Assembly: GCF_018687615.1 (NCBI RefSeq)
Contig: NZ_CP061299.1
Coordinates: forward strand, 851,009 to 915,008
Length of the DNA: 64,000 nucleotides
Reading direction: 5' to 3'
Origin: Polynucleobacter sp. MWH-CaK5
GTDB lineage: Bacteria > Pseudomonadota > Gammaproteobacteria > Burkholderiales > Burkholderiaceae
The notes beneath the pieces are model-generated. The model made no database searches and was not told the origin of the DNA. It was given only the letters and a program-made list of their open reading frames with translations. This document shows positions 8,399 through 17,715 of this stretch, piece after piece. Position numbers and translations under genes: made by a program. How positions within the stretch are numbered: position 1 is the first letter of the stretch; each line of letters begins with the position of its first letter.

Positions 8399-9862
8399 AT
8401 GAGGCTCATCCAAAAAGCACTCACATTTGACGACGTGCTTCTCGTTCCCGCTTATTCAGCGGTTCTTCCACGTGATACTCAGTTGGGTACTCAACTGACA
8501 CGCGATATTTCGATCAACATCCCATTGGTATCAGCTGCCATGGACACAGTCACAGAAGGCCGTTTAGCCATTGTGATGGCCCAAGAGGGTGGTGTTGGCA
8601 TTATTCATAAGAACTTAACGCCTGCCGAGCAAGCTCGTGAAGTTGCCAAGGTCAAGCGTTACGAATCAGGTGTTTTAAGAGATCCGATCACCATTTCACC
8701 GGATATGACGGTTAGAGATGTGATTCATCTGTCTAAAGAACATGGTTTTTCAGGCTTCCCGGTTTTACAGGGCAAGAAAGTTGTTGGCATCATTACCAAC
8801 CGTGATTTGCGCTTCGAAGAAGATTTGGACGCCAAAGTCAGCGAAAAAATGACTCCTAAAGACCGTTTGGTCACTATCAAAGAAGGTTCTCCTCCTGAGG
8901 AAGCCAAGCGTTTGATGAACAAACATCGTTTAGAGCGAGTCTTGGTTGTTGATGACAATTTTGAGTTGCGCGGTTTGGTTACAGTTAAAGATATTTTGAA
9001 AGCCAAAGAACATCCTTTGGCGAGTAAAGATGGTCGTGGTCAATTGATTGCTGGTGCCGCTGTAGGTGTTGGTCCAGACAACGATGAGCGCATTGAGCTC
9101 TTGGCTAAGGCTGGTGTGGATGTGATCGTGGTGGATACCGCTCACGGCCACAGTCAAGGTGTTTTAGACCGCGTTAAATGGGTTAAAAAGAACTATCCTC
9201 AGATCCAGGTGATTGGCGGCAATATTGCCACTGGTGAAGCTGCTAAAGCATTGGTGGCTCACGGTGCGGATGGCGTTAAAGTGGGTATTGGCCCTGGTTC
9301 AATTTGTACAACTCGTATTGTTGCGGGTGTGGGCGTGCCTCAGATTACTGCGGTTGTGAATGTTTCTGAAGCCTTAAAAGGTACAGGTGTTCCTTTGATT
9401 GCTGATGGTGGTATTCGCTACTCTGGCGATATTTCAAAAGCTTTGGCAGCAGGCGCTCATTGCGTGATGATGGGTGGTATGTTTGCTGGTACTGAAGAAG
9501 CACCAGGCGAAGTTTTCTTGTACCAAGGTCGCTCATATAAGAGCTATCGTGGCATGGGTTCTGTAGGCGCCATGAAAGATGGTGCAGCAGATCGCTATTT
9601 CCAAGAAGACAACAGTGCCAACGTCGACAAACTCGTTCCTGAAGGTATTGAAGGACGTGTGCCTTACAAAGGCAGCGTGTTAGCCATTGTTCATCAGTTA
9701 ACTGGTGGCATTCGTTCTTCTATGGGTTATTGTGGCTGCAAGACAATTGATGAATTACACGAAAAAGCAGGATTCGTTGAGATCACTTCAGCCGGTATGC
9801 GTGAGTCTCACGTTCATGACGTGCAAATCACCAAAGAAGCGCCCAACTACCATATCGACTAA
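8399..9862 (+). CDS. guaB: Inosine-5'-monophosphate dehydrogenase
   Basis: Oxidises IMP to XMP with NAD, the committed step of guanine nucleotide synthesis. The 487-residue length is normal. N-terminal L-T-F-D-D-V-L-L-V-P, two CBS domains at about residues 95-205 inserted in the TIM barrel, and the catalytic loop G-P-G-S-I-C-T-T-R with Cys303. The flap R-Y-F-Q-E-D and E-G-I-E-G-R-V-P-Y block complete the active site. AGGGG lies upstream of the ATG. guaA follows after 19 bases, so both steps from IMP to GMP are probably one transcript. Confidence 0.97.
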   Translation: MRLIQKALTFDDVLLVPAYSAVLPRDTQLGTQLTRDISINIPLVSAAMDTVTEGRLAIVMAQEGGVGIIHKNLTPAEQAREVAKVKRYESGVLRDPITISPDMTVRDVIHLSKEHGFSGFPVLQGKKVVGIITNRDLRFEEDLDAKVSEKMTPKDRLVTIKEGSPPEEAKRLMNKHRLERVLVVDDNFELRGLVTVKDILKAKEHPLASKDGRGQLIAGAAVGVGPDNDERIELLAKAGVDVIVVDTAHGHSQGVLDRVKWVKKNYPQIQVIGGNIATGEAAKALVAHGADGVKVGIGPGSICTTRIVAGVGVPQITAVVNVSEALKGTGVPLIADGGIRYSGDISKALAAGAHCVMMGGMFAGTEEAPGEVFLYQGRSYKSYRGMGSVGAMKDGAADRYFQEDNSANVDKLVPEGIEGRVPYKGSVLAIVHQLTGGIRSSMGYCGCKTIDELHEKAGFVEITSAGMRESHVHDVQITKEAPNYHID

Positions 9863-9881
9863 TTAGCCACTTAGGATTACT

Positions 9882-11489
9882 GTGCACGACAAGATTTTAA
9901 TTTTGGACTTTGGGTCCCAAGTGACCCAATTGATTGCAAGACGGGTGCGTGATTCACGCGTTTATTCTGAAATCCATCCGTACGATGTAGATCCAAGCTT
10001 CATTGAAAAGTTTGTCAAAGAGCAGGGTTGCAAAGGCATTATTTTGTCTGGTGGTCCAAGTTCTGTGACAGAGGGTGATACACCTCGTGCACCGGAAATT
10101 GTTTTCAATCTTGGCGTACCAGTGTTGGGCATCTGTTATGGCATGCAAACCATGGCTGCTCAGTTGGGTGGCAAAGTAGCCACAGCAGAGTCATTGGGTA
10201 AATCTCGTGAGTTTGGTTACGCTGAAGTGCGTGCCCGTGGACACACAAAATTATTAGAAAACATTCAGGACTTCACAACGCCAGAAGGTCATGGCATGTT
10301 GAAGGTGTGGATGAGTCATGGTGACTCTGTGACTGAGTTGCCAGCAGGCTTTAAGTTAATGGCATCTACAGACTCATGTCCTATTGCTGGCATGGCTGAT
10401 GAGGACCGTCGCTTTTATGCTGTTCAATTCCATCCAGAAGTAACCCATACCATTTTGGGCACAGCAATCATTGAGCGCTTTGTGCATCAAATATGTGCCT
10501 GCAGTACTGATTGGGTGATGGGTGATTACATCGCTGAAGCGGTTGAAAGTATTCGCAAACAGGTTGGTAGTGATGAAGTAATTCTAGGTTTATCTGGTGG
10601 CGTTGATTCAAGTGTTGCTGCAGCCTTGATTCATCGTGCCATTGGCCAACAATTGACCTGCGTGTTTGTTGATCATGGTTTGCTTCGTTTGAACGAAGGC
10701 AAGATGGTCATGGACATGTTTGCTAAGAATTTGGGCGTGAAGGTGATCCATGTGGATGCGACTGCTCAGTTCATGGGTGAATTAGCTGGTGTTTCTGATC
10801 CAGAAGCCAAGCGCAAGATTATCGGCAAAGAATTTGTTGAGGTTTTCCAAGTTGAATCAGGCAAGATCAAGAATGCAAAATGGTTGGCTCAAGGCACCAT
10901 TTATCCTGATGTGATTGAGTCAGCTGGTAAAGGTAAGAAAGGCGCTCACACCATCAAGAGTCACCACAACGTGGGCGGTTTACCTGATGACATGAAGCTT
11001 TCATTGCTAGAGCCTTTGCGTGAACTATTCAAAGATGAGGTTCGTGCCTTGGGTGTTGCATTAGGTCTACCTCCAGAGATGGTCTATCGTCATCCTTTCC
11101 CAGGCCCTGGTTTGGGCGTGCGTATTTTGGGTGAAGTTAAAAAAGACTTTGCCGATTTATTGCGTAGAGCCGATGCCATCTTTATCGAAGAGCTGCGCTC
11201 AACCATTGATGAAACCAGCGGCAAGTCTTGGTATGACTTAACCAGCCAGGCTTTTGCTGTGTTCTTACCAGTTAAGTCAGTGGGTGTGATGGGTGATGGT
11301 AGAACGTATGAGTATGTTGTGGCATTGCGTGCTGTTCAAACTCAAGACTTCATGACTGCTCATTGGGCGCATTTGCCACATGACTTATTGGGACGCGTTT
11401 CCAATCGAATCATCAATGAAGTGCGCGGCATCAATCGCGTGGTGTACGACATCAGCGGCAAGCCACCAGCAACAATCGAGTGGGAATAA
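9882..11489 (+). CDS. guaA: GMP synthase (glutamine-hydrolysing)
   Basis: Amidates XMP to GMP with glutamine and ATP. The start is GTG at 9882, with AGGATT as ribosome site; the product begins M-H-D-K-I-L-I-L-D-F-G-S-Q. Class I glutamine amidotransferase domain occupies residues 1-200, with nucleophile Cys85 in G-I-C-Y-G-M-Q and the H-P-E-V of the triad. The ATP-pyrophosphatase domain follows with the P-loop L-S-G-G-V-D-S-S-V, then the C-terminal dimerisation domain ending P-P-A-T-I-E-W-E. The 535-residue length is as expected. Directly downstream of guaB. Confidence 0.98.
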   Translation: MHDKILILDFGSQVTQLIARRVRDSRVYSEIHPYDVDPSFIEKFVKEQGCKGIILSGGPSSVTEGDTPRAPEIVFNLGVPVLGICYGMQTMAAQLGGKVATAESLGKSREFGYAEVRARGHTKLLENIQDFTTPEGHGMLKVWMSHGDSVTELPAGFKLMASTDSCPIAGMADEDRRFYAVQFHPEVTHTILGTAIIERFVHQICACSTDWVMGDYIAEAVESIRKQVGSDEVILGLSGGVDSSVAAALIHRAIGQQLTCVFVDHGLLRLNEGKMVMDMFAKNLGVKVIHVDATAQFMGELAGVSDPEAKRKIIGKEFVEVFQVESGKIKNAKWLAQGTIYPDVIESAGKGKKGAHTIKSHHNVGGLPDDMKLSLLEPLRELFKDEVRALGVALGLPPEMVYRHPFPGPGLGVRILGEVKKDFADLLRRADAIFIEELRSTIDETSGKSWYDLTSQAFAVFLPVKSVGVMGDGRTYEYVVALRAVQTQDFMTAHWAHLPHDLLGRVSNRIINEVRGINRVVYDISGKPPATIEWE

Positions 11490-11515
11490 CAGGGAATCAT
11501 TTCCCTGGTTTTGGC

Positions 11516-13411
11516 ATGAGGGTTCTCAGTCTCATTCCACCCATGACGCAGTTAAATACGCCGTATCCATCTACGGCGTACATCACTGGTTTTTTACGTT
11601 CCCGTGGTATCGATGCAAGACAGGATGATTTGGCACTGTCTTTGGTCTTAAGCTTCTTCTCTAGAGAAGGCTTGGCAGAGGTTCATGAGGCAGCCCTGTC
11701 AATTCCTGAAGAAGATCGCAGTGCGACCATTAACTTCTTCCTAGATTATTTTGAAAATTATCAAAGCAGCATTGAACCCACCATCAAATATTTGCAGGGC
11801 GGTGACAGTACGCTGAGTCACCGTATCAACAGTCGTTCATTCTTGCCAGAGGGTCCAAGATTTCAGGCCTTAGATTCTTATGAGGATGATGGGTCTGGTG
11901 ATTCTCTTTCTTGGGCATTCGGTGCCTTGGGTGCTGAAGATCGAGCGCGCCATTTAGCGACACTTTATTTGAATGATTTATCGGATGTCTTGCGTGATGC
12001 GGTTGATGATCGCTTTGAGTTTGTCCGGTACGCTGAATCGTTGGCAGGCAGTCAGCCAAGTTTTGATCCATTAGCAAATGCTTTGAAAGCAAAGCCAACC
12101 CTGATGGATGAGCATTTGCGATCTTTGACCATCGAGCAAATTGAAAAGCACGAGCCCAATCTGGTGTTACTTTCTGTACCTTTCCCGGGATCGGTTTATG
12201 CGGCCTTGAGAATTGCTCAAGTGATCAAAGAGAAATACCCATCGATCAAAATTGCTTTGGGTGGTGGCTATGTCAACACTGAATTGCGAGAGTTAACAGA
12301 AGCAAGAGTATTTGATTATGTTGATTTCATCACATTAGATTCTGGTGAACGTCCATTATTAGCCTTGATCGAACACCTGAATGGCAAACGTGGCATCAAT
12401 CGTTTGGTTAGAACTTTTATCCGTAATGAAACAGGGCAGGTGCAATACATTCAGTGGGCTGAACCTGATGTGCCTTTTGAAGAGGTTGGCACAGCCACTT
12501 GGGATGGTTTGCCTTTGGGTTCTTATTTATCACTCTTGGACATGCTCAATCCAATGCACCGTTTGTGGAGTGATGGCCGTTGGAATAAATTAACAGTCGC
12601 CCATGGTTGCTATTGGAAAAAATGCAGCTTTTGTGATGTCAGCCTAGATTACATCTCTCGCTATGAAACTGCATCAGCATCATTGCTGGTAGATCGCATT
12701 GAACAAATTGTGGCTGAAACAGGACAAACAGGTTTTCACTTTGTGGATGAGGCAGCGCCACCAAAAATACTGAAAGCTTTGGCAGAAGAGTTGATTCGGC
12801 GCAAGGTGGTGATTTCTTGGTGGGGCAATATTCGTTTTGAAAAAACCTTCACGCCAGAGCTTGCTGAGTTATTAGCTGACAGTGGCTGTATCGCCATGTC
12901 CGGAGGCTTGGAAGTTGCCTCTGATCGCTTATTGGCTTTGATGGAAAAAGGGGTGACTGTTGAACAGGTGGCACGTGTGACCAAGAGCTTCTCTGATGTT
13001 GGCATCTTGGTTCATGCGTATTTGATGTATGGCTTTCCAACACAAACTGTTCAAGAGACTGTGGATTCATTGGAGTATGTGCGACAGTTATTTGAAAACG
13101 GCTGTATCCAGAGTGGCTTCTTTCATCGATTCACCTGCACAGTTCATTCTCCTGTGGGTAAAAATCCCAAGGCCTATGGTATTGAATTAATTCCACTGCC
13201 AGAGATCACTTTTGCCAAAAACGATATTGGTTTCATAGATCCAACCGGCACTGATCATGATGCCTTAGGGCAGGGCTTGAAGAAGGCTATTTATAACTAC
13301 ATGCATGGCATTGGCTTTGAAGCAGACATCAGAAGCTGGTTTGATTTGCAAGAGCCCGTGCCTAAGAGCACTGTCTCAAGGCAATTTATTGCCAAAGCTT
13401 TACAACTGTGA
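11516..13411 (+). CDS. B12-binding-like radical SAM protein, function unknown
   Basis: 631-residue protein with an N-terminal cobalamin-binding-like Rossmann region (M-R-V-L-S-L-I-P-P ... L-R-S-R-G-I-D-A-R) and, after a long intermediate segment, a radical SAM core. The cluster motif is H-G-C-Y-W-K-K-C-S-F-C-D with Cys365, Cys370 and Cys373, that is C-x4-C-x2-C instead of the usual C-x3-C-x2-C. M-S-G-G-L-E-V-A-S and a Y-L-M-Y-G-F-P block resemble the SAM-binding strands. The substrate is not known to me. A GTG at 11480 inside guaA is an alternative start, but the ATG at 11516 gives the expected Rossmann opening. It lies between guaA and queE. Confidence 0.82.
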   Translation: MRVLSLIPPMTQLNTPYPSTAYITGFLRSRGIDARQDDLALSLVLSFFSREGLAEVHEAALSIPEEDRSATINFFLDYFENYQSSIEPTIKYLQGGDSTLSHRINSRSFLPEGPRFQALDSYEDDGSGDSLSWAFGALGAEDRARHLATLYLNDLSDVLRDAVDDRFEFVRYAESLAGSQPSFDPLANALKAKPTLMDEHLRSLTIEQIEKHEPNLVLLSVPFPGSVYAALRIAQVIKEKYPSIKIALGGGYVNTELRELTEARVFDYVDFITLDSGERPLLALIEHLNGKRGINRLVRTFIRNETGQVQYIQWAEPDVPFEEVGTATWDGLPLGSYLSLLDMLNPMHRLWSDGRWNKLTVAHGCYWKKCSFCDVSLDYISRYETASASLLVDRIEQIVAETGQTGFHFVDEAAPPKILKALAEELIRRKVVISWWGNIRFEKTFTPELAELLADSGCIAMSGGLEVASDRLLALMEKGVTVEQVARVTKSFSDVGILVHAYLMYGFPTQTVQETVDSLEYVRQLFENGCIQSGFFHRFTCTVHSPVGKNPKAYGIELIPLPEITFAKNDIGFIDPTGTDHDALGQGLKKAIYNYMHGIGFEADIRSWFDLQEPVPKSTVSRQFIAKALQL

Positions 13412-13461
13412 CCCCCAGATATTCTTTACAATAAGCAATATTGCAAAACCTTTAGGATTGA

Positions 13462-14115
13462 ATGACTTACAGTGTTAAAGAGATCTTTTTGACGCTTCAG
13501 GGCGAAGGTGCTCACGCTGGTCGTGCGGCAGTTTTTTGCCGTTTTAGCGGATGTAATCTCTGGTCTGGTCGAGAAGAAGATCGCGCTACGGCTGTTTGCC
13601 AGTTTTGCGATACGGATTTCGTTGGCACTGATGGTGAGGGTGGCGGTAAGTTTGAATCTGCAGAGCTCTTAGCCCAGGCCATCAATCAAATGTGGGGTTT
13701 TGGTGACCCGCATCACAAATATGTTGTCTTCACGGGTGGCGAGCCATTGCTACAGCTTGATGATGTTTTGATCAACGCTCTTCATGCACATGGTTTTAAG
13801 ATTGCTATTGAAACCAATGGCACGATCCGAGTACCGGCCGGAATCGATTGGATTTGCGTGAGCCCCAAGCATGGCTCAGATTTAGTTCAAGTCCAAGGCG
13901 ATGAACTTAAATTGGTCATCCCTCAAGCTGGACATGCAGGGCAGCTGCCTCAATTATTGGCTCGTTTTGAAAAGATGTCGTTCAAGCATCATTTTTTACA
14001 GGCTCTAGATGGCCCAAATAAAGAAGCCAATACAGAATTAGCCATTAAAATCTGTCAGTCACGCCCTTTATGGCGTTTAAGCACTCAAACACACAAGTTA
14101 TTAGGTATTCGCTAG
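13462..14115 (+). CDS. queE: 7-carboxy-7-deazaguanine synthase
   Basis: Radical SAM enzyme that contracts 6-carboxytetrahydropterin to 7-carboxy-7-deazaguanine in queuosine synthesis. It starts with V-K-E-I-F-L-T-L-Q-G-E-G, the family signature. The iron-sulfur ligands follow C-x14-C-x2-C (C-N-L-W ... V-C-Q-F-C-D-T-D-F), the extended loop known from Burkholderia QueE, not the C-x3-C-x2-C form. V-F-T-G-G-E-P-L-L-Q and A-I-E-T-N-G-T are the SAM-binding blocks. At 217 residues it is of normal length. It is followed after 12 bases by queD, which makes its substrate. Confidence 0.96.
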   Translation: MTYSVKEIFLTLQGEGAHAGRAAVFCRFSGCNLWSGREEDRATAVCQFCDTDFVGTDGEGGGKFESAELLAQAINQMWGFGDPHHKYVVFTGGEPLLQLDDVLINALHAHGFKIAIETNGTIRVPAGIDWICVSPKHGSDLVQVQGDELKLVIPQAGHAGQLPQLLARFEKMSFKHHFLQALDGPNKEANTELAIKICQSRPLWRLSTQTHKLLGIR

Positions 14116-14127
14116 GCAAGCGCGATC

Positions 14128-14580
14128 ATGAATAAGAAAATTGAAATCACCCGTAAATTAGAGTTCGACGCTGGTCATCGCATACCGCACCATGATGGCC
14201 ATTGCCGTCATATTCACGGGCACCGCTATGTGATTGAAGTCACTTTGATGGGTAATGTGTTGAATCATCAAGGTCATGGTGATGATGGCATGGTTTTGGA
14301 TTTTGGCGATATCAAAAAAATCACCAATGATGCCATTGTTCAACAATGGGACCACGCCTTTTTAGTAGCCAAAGAGGATGTGGCTTTGGTTAATTTCTTG
14401 GCCACCATCCCTGGCCACAAAACTGTTGTCATGAACTCCATCCCAACGGTTGAAAATTTGGCCCAAGAAGCATTTGCCACTTTAGATCCGATTTTTAAAG
14501 ACAGATTTGGCGGTCGCTTGAATCTCAGTCGTTTGCGTCTATACGAAACTCCTAATTGCTGGGCAGATGTTCATGCCTAA
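14128..14580 (+). CDS. queD: 6-carboxy-5,6,7,8-tetrahydropterin synthase
   Basis: Converts 7,8-dihydroneopterin triphosphate to 6-carboxytetrahydropterin, the QueE substrate. F-D-A-G-H-R-I-P provides the first zinc His; C-R-H-I-H-G-H-R-Y contains the catalytic Cys and two further zinc His residues. W-D-H-A-F-L and P-T-V-E-N-L-A are the other conserved blocks. The 150-residue length is slightly above the 120-residue core and typical of this clade. It lies in a tight run between queE and tadA; its last codons overlap the tadA start. Confidence 0.96.
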   Translation: MNKKIEITRKLEFDAGHRIPHHDGHCRHIHGHRYVIEVTLMGNVLNHQGHGDDGMVLDFGDIKKITNDAIVQQWDHAFLVAKEDVALVNFLATIPGHKTVVMNSIPTVENLAQEAFATLDPIFKDRFGGRLNLSRLRLYETPNCWADVHA

Positions 14581-15037
14581 TGAGCAAGATGCAGAGTTCA
14601 TGAAGATGGCTCTGATGCAAGCTCATCTTGCGCGCGACGCTGGCGAGGTTCCAGTAGGGGCTGTTCTTGTGGCAAACCAGCAAGTCATTGCCACTGGACA
14701 TAATCAGCCCATCGGTCATCATGATCCCAGTGCCCACGCTGAGATTGTGACTTTGAAAGCTGCTGGTGCAGCTTTAGGTAATTACAGATTGCCTGAAACA
14801 ACCCTTTACGTTACCTTAGAGCCTTGCATGATGTGTTGTGGTGCCATCATGCACGCCAGGGTCTCTCGATTAGTTTATGGTGCATCTGATGCTAAAACAG
14901 GTTGTGTGCACAGTGTCATGAAGCTCTTTGACAATACCCAGCTAAATCACCATACAATGGTTGAAGGTGGCGTGTTGGCAGATGAATGCGCTCAAGTATT
15001 GAAAGATTTTTTTAAAGAACGCAGAACTAAAGCTTGA
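14567..15037 (+). CDS. tadA: tRNA-specific adenosine deaminase
   Basis: Deaminates A34 to inosine in the tRNA-Arg anticodon. H-A-E-I-V-T-L holds the zinc His and the catalytic Glu, P-C-M-M-C-C-G-A-I-M-H-A-R the two zinc Cys residues. G-E-V-P-V-G-A-V-L-V is the usual opening strand. The 156 residues include a short C-terminal K-D-F-F-K-E-R-R tail typical of TadA. ATGs at 14567 and 14573 are both possible starts; both overlap queD, implying coupled translation. Together with queE and queD it forms a small group acting on the tRNA wobble position. Confidence 0.96.
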   Translation: MFMPNEQDAEFMKMALMQAHLARDAGEVPVGAVLVANQQVIATGHNQPIGHHDPSAHAEIVTLKAAGAALGNYRLPETTLYVTLEPCMMCCGAIMHARVSRLVYGASDAKTGCVHSVMKLFDNTQLNHHTMVEGGVLADECAQVLKDFFKERRTKA

Positions 15038-15092
15038 TTAAAAAATTCAATAAGTAAATTTAGATAGCTAAACAAGTAAACAAATACGTTTT

Positions 15093-16016
15093 ATGAAACT
15101 TCACCTCATCGCTCCTTCAGGATCATTGCCAGACCCTCAGGTTTTGGCCAATGGTGAGGCTTGGTTTAAAAAGCAGGGCATTGAGGTTAAAAATCTTGCG
15201 TGCGGTAATAGACAATTTCAGCGATTTGCAGGCACCGATCAAGAACGTTTGGATGAGATCAATCAGTTAGTCAATCTCTCACCTGATCATGTGGTGATGT
15301 CTTTGCGTGGTGGCTATGGATTAAGCCGCTTGCTAGATCGAATCGATTGGCAGGGGATCGCCAAGCAAGTCAAACAAGGTTTAAAAATTGTTGGTCACAG
15401 TGACTTCACAGCTTTTAATTTAGGCTTGTTTGCTAAGACGGGCGCCCCTAGTTTTGCTGGCCCAATGTTCAGCTATGACTTCTGTGGTGATGTATCTGAA
15501 CTGACCTGGAAACATTTTCAAGAGGCGATGACCAAGTCATCGATTGAGATTGAAGTGGTCGCCCCGCAAGTCATATCCTCATCGATTGGTATTACTGCTG
15601 ATGACAAAGCTATTCTATGGGGTGGCAATCTCACGATGTTGACTTCACTCTTAGGCACGGAGTTCTTTCCTTCCAAAGATCAAGTCAAGGGTGGCATTCT
15701 GTTCATCGAAGACGTGAATGAACACCCTTACAGAATAGAGCGCATGCTTCATCAATTGATTGATACTGGTTATTTGGGTCAACAAAAAGCTGTATTGATG
15801 GGTGATGTTTCATCCTATCGCTTAAGTGATGTGGATCGTGGCTATGACCTCAATGCAGCCATTGACTCGATCAGACTGCGATTAGGCAAGCAAACTCCAA
15901 TATTGACTGGCTTGGCCTTTGGGCATTGTCCTGACAAGCTAACTCTACCAGTAGGTCGCTATGCCAGCCTCTCGGCTTCATCAGATGCTTTCATTTTGAA
16001 GGCAAATTGCGCCTGA
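15093..16016 (+). CDS. ldcA: LD-carboxypeptidase (peptidase S66)
   Basis: Removes the terminal D-Ala from murein tetrapeptides during peptidoglycan recycling. The Ser-Glu-His triad of family S66 is visible: Ser103 in G-H-S-D-F-T, Glu in F-I-E-D-V-N-E-H-P-Y-R, His in F-G-H-C-P-D-K. S-L-R-G-G-Y-G-L-S-R-L is the conserved oxyanion-side loop. There is no signal peptide, in line with a cytoplasmic enzyme. The 307-residue length is normal. It stands 55 bases after tadA in an AT-rich gap, so it may have its own promoter. Confidence 0.94.
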   Translation: MKLHLIAPSGSLPDPQVLANGEAWFKKQGIEVKNLACGNRQFQRFAGTDQERLDEINQLVNLSPDHVVMSLRGGYGLSRLLDRIDWQGIAKQVKQGLKIVGHSDFTAFNLGLFAKTGAPSFAGPMFSYDFCGDVSELTWKHFQEAMTKSSIEIEVVAPQVISSSIGITADDKAILWGGNLTMLTSLLGTEFFPSKDQVKGGILFIEDVNEHPYRIERMLHQLIDTGYLGQQKAVLMGDVSSYRLSDVDRGYDLNAAIDSIRLRLGKQTPILTGLAFGHCPDKLTLPVGRYASLSASSDAFILKANCA

Positions 16017-16107
16017 TTCAGGTCTTGCAGCAGTTTCTCGGCTTTACCCCCATGGATTGGTTAAAATAGACGACTTTGGTCCTCTCACACTTTTACAGGC
16101 TAATAAC

Positions 16108-17715
16108 GTGCTTTCAGCAGCAAATATCACCATGCAGTTCGGGGCGAAGCCCTTATTTGAAAACATTTCAGTCAAATTCGGTGGCGGTAATCGCTATGGT
16201 TTGATTGGTGCAAATGGTTGTGGCAAGTCCACATTCATGAAAATCCTTGGTTCGGATCTTGAGCCGTCAGCCGGTAACGTTTCTTTAGAGCCAAATATTC
16301 GCTTGGGTAAATTGCGCCAGGATCAGTTTGCCTATGAAGATAAGCGTGTGTTAGATGTGGTGATGATGGGCCATGAAGACATGTGGAATGCAGCGGCTGA
16401 GCGTGATGCGCTTTATGCCAATCCAGATGCCACAGATGAAGATTACATGCGTGCAGCAGAACTAGAGACTAAGTTTGCTGAGTACGGTGGTTACACAGCA
16501 GAAGCCAGAGCAGGGGAGTTGCTTTTAGGTATCGGCATTCCGACTGAGCAACACAATGGCCCAATGAGTGAAGTAGCTCCTGGTTGGAAATTGCGTGTAC
16601 TTTTGGCTCAAGCATTGTTTTCTGATCCAGATGTATTGTTGCTCGATGAGCCAACCAACAACTTGGACATTCACTCGATTCATTGGTTGGAAGATATTCT
16701 GAACGCCAGAAACAGCACGATGATCATCATTTCTCACGATCGTCACTTTTTGAACGCTGTTTGTTCACACATGGCCGACATGGACTTCGGCACATTGACG
16801 GTCTATCCAGGCAATTACGATTCATACATGTTGGCTTCGATGCAAGCCAGAAGCCAGCAGTTGGCAAACAATGCCAAGGCCAAAGAAAAGATTGAAGAAC
16901 TTCAAGCCTTTGTGCGCCGATTCTCTGCGAATGCTTCTAAAGCACGTCAAGCAACCTCTCGCCAACGTCAGTTAGAGAAAATTGAAGTGGCTGAAATCAA
17001 ACCATCTTCAAGACAAAATCCATTCATTCGTTTTGAGTTTGAAAAGAAATTACACAACATCGTTGTTGAATGTGATGCTTTGAGCAAAACTTATGAACGC
17101 AATATTTTCAAGAACTTCAAGTTGATGATTCGCCCTGGCGAAAAAGTTGCCATCATTGGTGAAAACGGCGCTGGTAAAACAACATTATTGAAATCAATTT
17201 TGAGTGAAAAGTTTGGCGGTATCGCAGTTGATGCTGGCACAGTGAAGTGGTCAGAGAATGCTGATGTGGGCTATATGCCTCAAGATACCAGCGAGTGTTT
17301 CCCGCAAGACATGACTTTGTTGGAGTGGATGGGGCAGTGGGGCAAGCCGGGTGATGATGATCAAATCATCAGGGGCACATTAGGCCGCTTGCTGTTCTCT
17401 GGCAACGATATTGGTAAGTCAGTGCGTGTGATTTCTGGTGGTGAAAAAGGTCGCATGATCTGGGGCAAGCTCATGCTTCAGAAGCACAACATCTTAGCGA
17501 TGGACGAGCCTACCAACCACATGGACATGGAATCGATTGAAAGCTTGCAAACATCTTTGGAAAAATATGATGGCACAGTGATCTTTGTTTCTCATGACCG
17601 TGAATTCATCACAGGTTTGGCAACAAGAATTCTAGAAATCAGAACAGATGGAACGGTGGCAGAATTTGAGGGCTCTTATGAAGAGTACTTGGCGAGCCAA
17701 TCGATCGAAGGTTAA
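16108..17715 (+). CDS. ybiT: ABC-F family ATPase, YbiT type
   Basis: Ribosome-associated ABC-F protein with two ATPase domains and no membrane segments. The start is taken at GTG 16108, giving 535 residues beginning V-L-S-A-A-N-I-T-M-Q-F-G, which lines up with E. coli YbiT (530 residues, recalled); the frame extends 51 bases further up to an ATG-less region without similarity. Walker A motifs are G-A-N-G-C-G-K-S and G-E-N-G-A-G-K-T; Walker B regions read L-L-L-D-E-P-T-N-N-L-D and L-A-M-D-E-P-T-N-H-M-D. The linker with R-F-S-A-N-A-S-K-A-R-Q-A-T-S-R is ABC-F-specific. Its stop shares TTAA with the convergent gene's stop. Confidence 0.93.
   Translation: MLSAANITMQFGAKPLFENISVKFGGGNRYGLIGANGCGKSTFMKILGSDLEPSAGNVSLEPNIRLGKLRQDQFAYEDKRVLDVVMMGHEDMWNAAAERDALYANPDATDEDYMRAAELETKFAEYGGYTAEARAGELLLGIGIPTEQHNGPMSEVAPGWKLRVLLAQALFSDPDVLLLDEPTNNLDIHSIHWLEDILNARNSTMIIISHDRHFLNAVCSHMADMDFGTLTVYPGNYDSYMLASMQARSQQLANNAKAKEKIEELQAFVRRFSANASKARQATSRQRQLEKIEVAEIKPSSRQNPFIRFEFEKKLHNIVVECDALSKTYERNIFKNFKLMIRPGEKVAIIGENGAGKTTLLKSILSEKFGGIAVDAGTVKWSENADVGYMPQDTSECFPQDMTLLEWMGQWGKPGDDDQIIRGTLGRLLFSGNDIGKSVRVISGGEKGRMIWGKLMLQKHNILAMDEPTNHMDMESIESLQTSLEKYDGTVIFVSHDREFITGLATRILEIRTDGTVAEFEGSYEEYLASQSIEG

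Noticed and set aside
11491..11505. GGGAATCATTTCCC hairpin after guaA as a terminator
   Set aside because: Stem of only five pairs with no T run; too weak to call.
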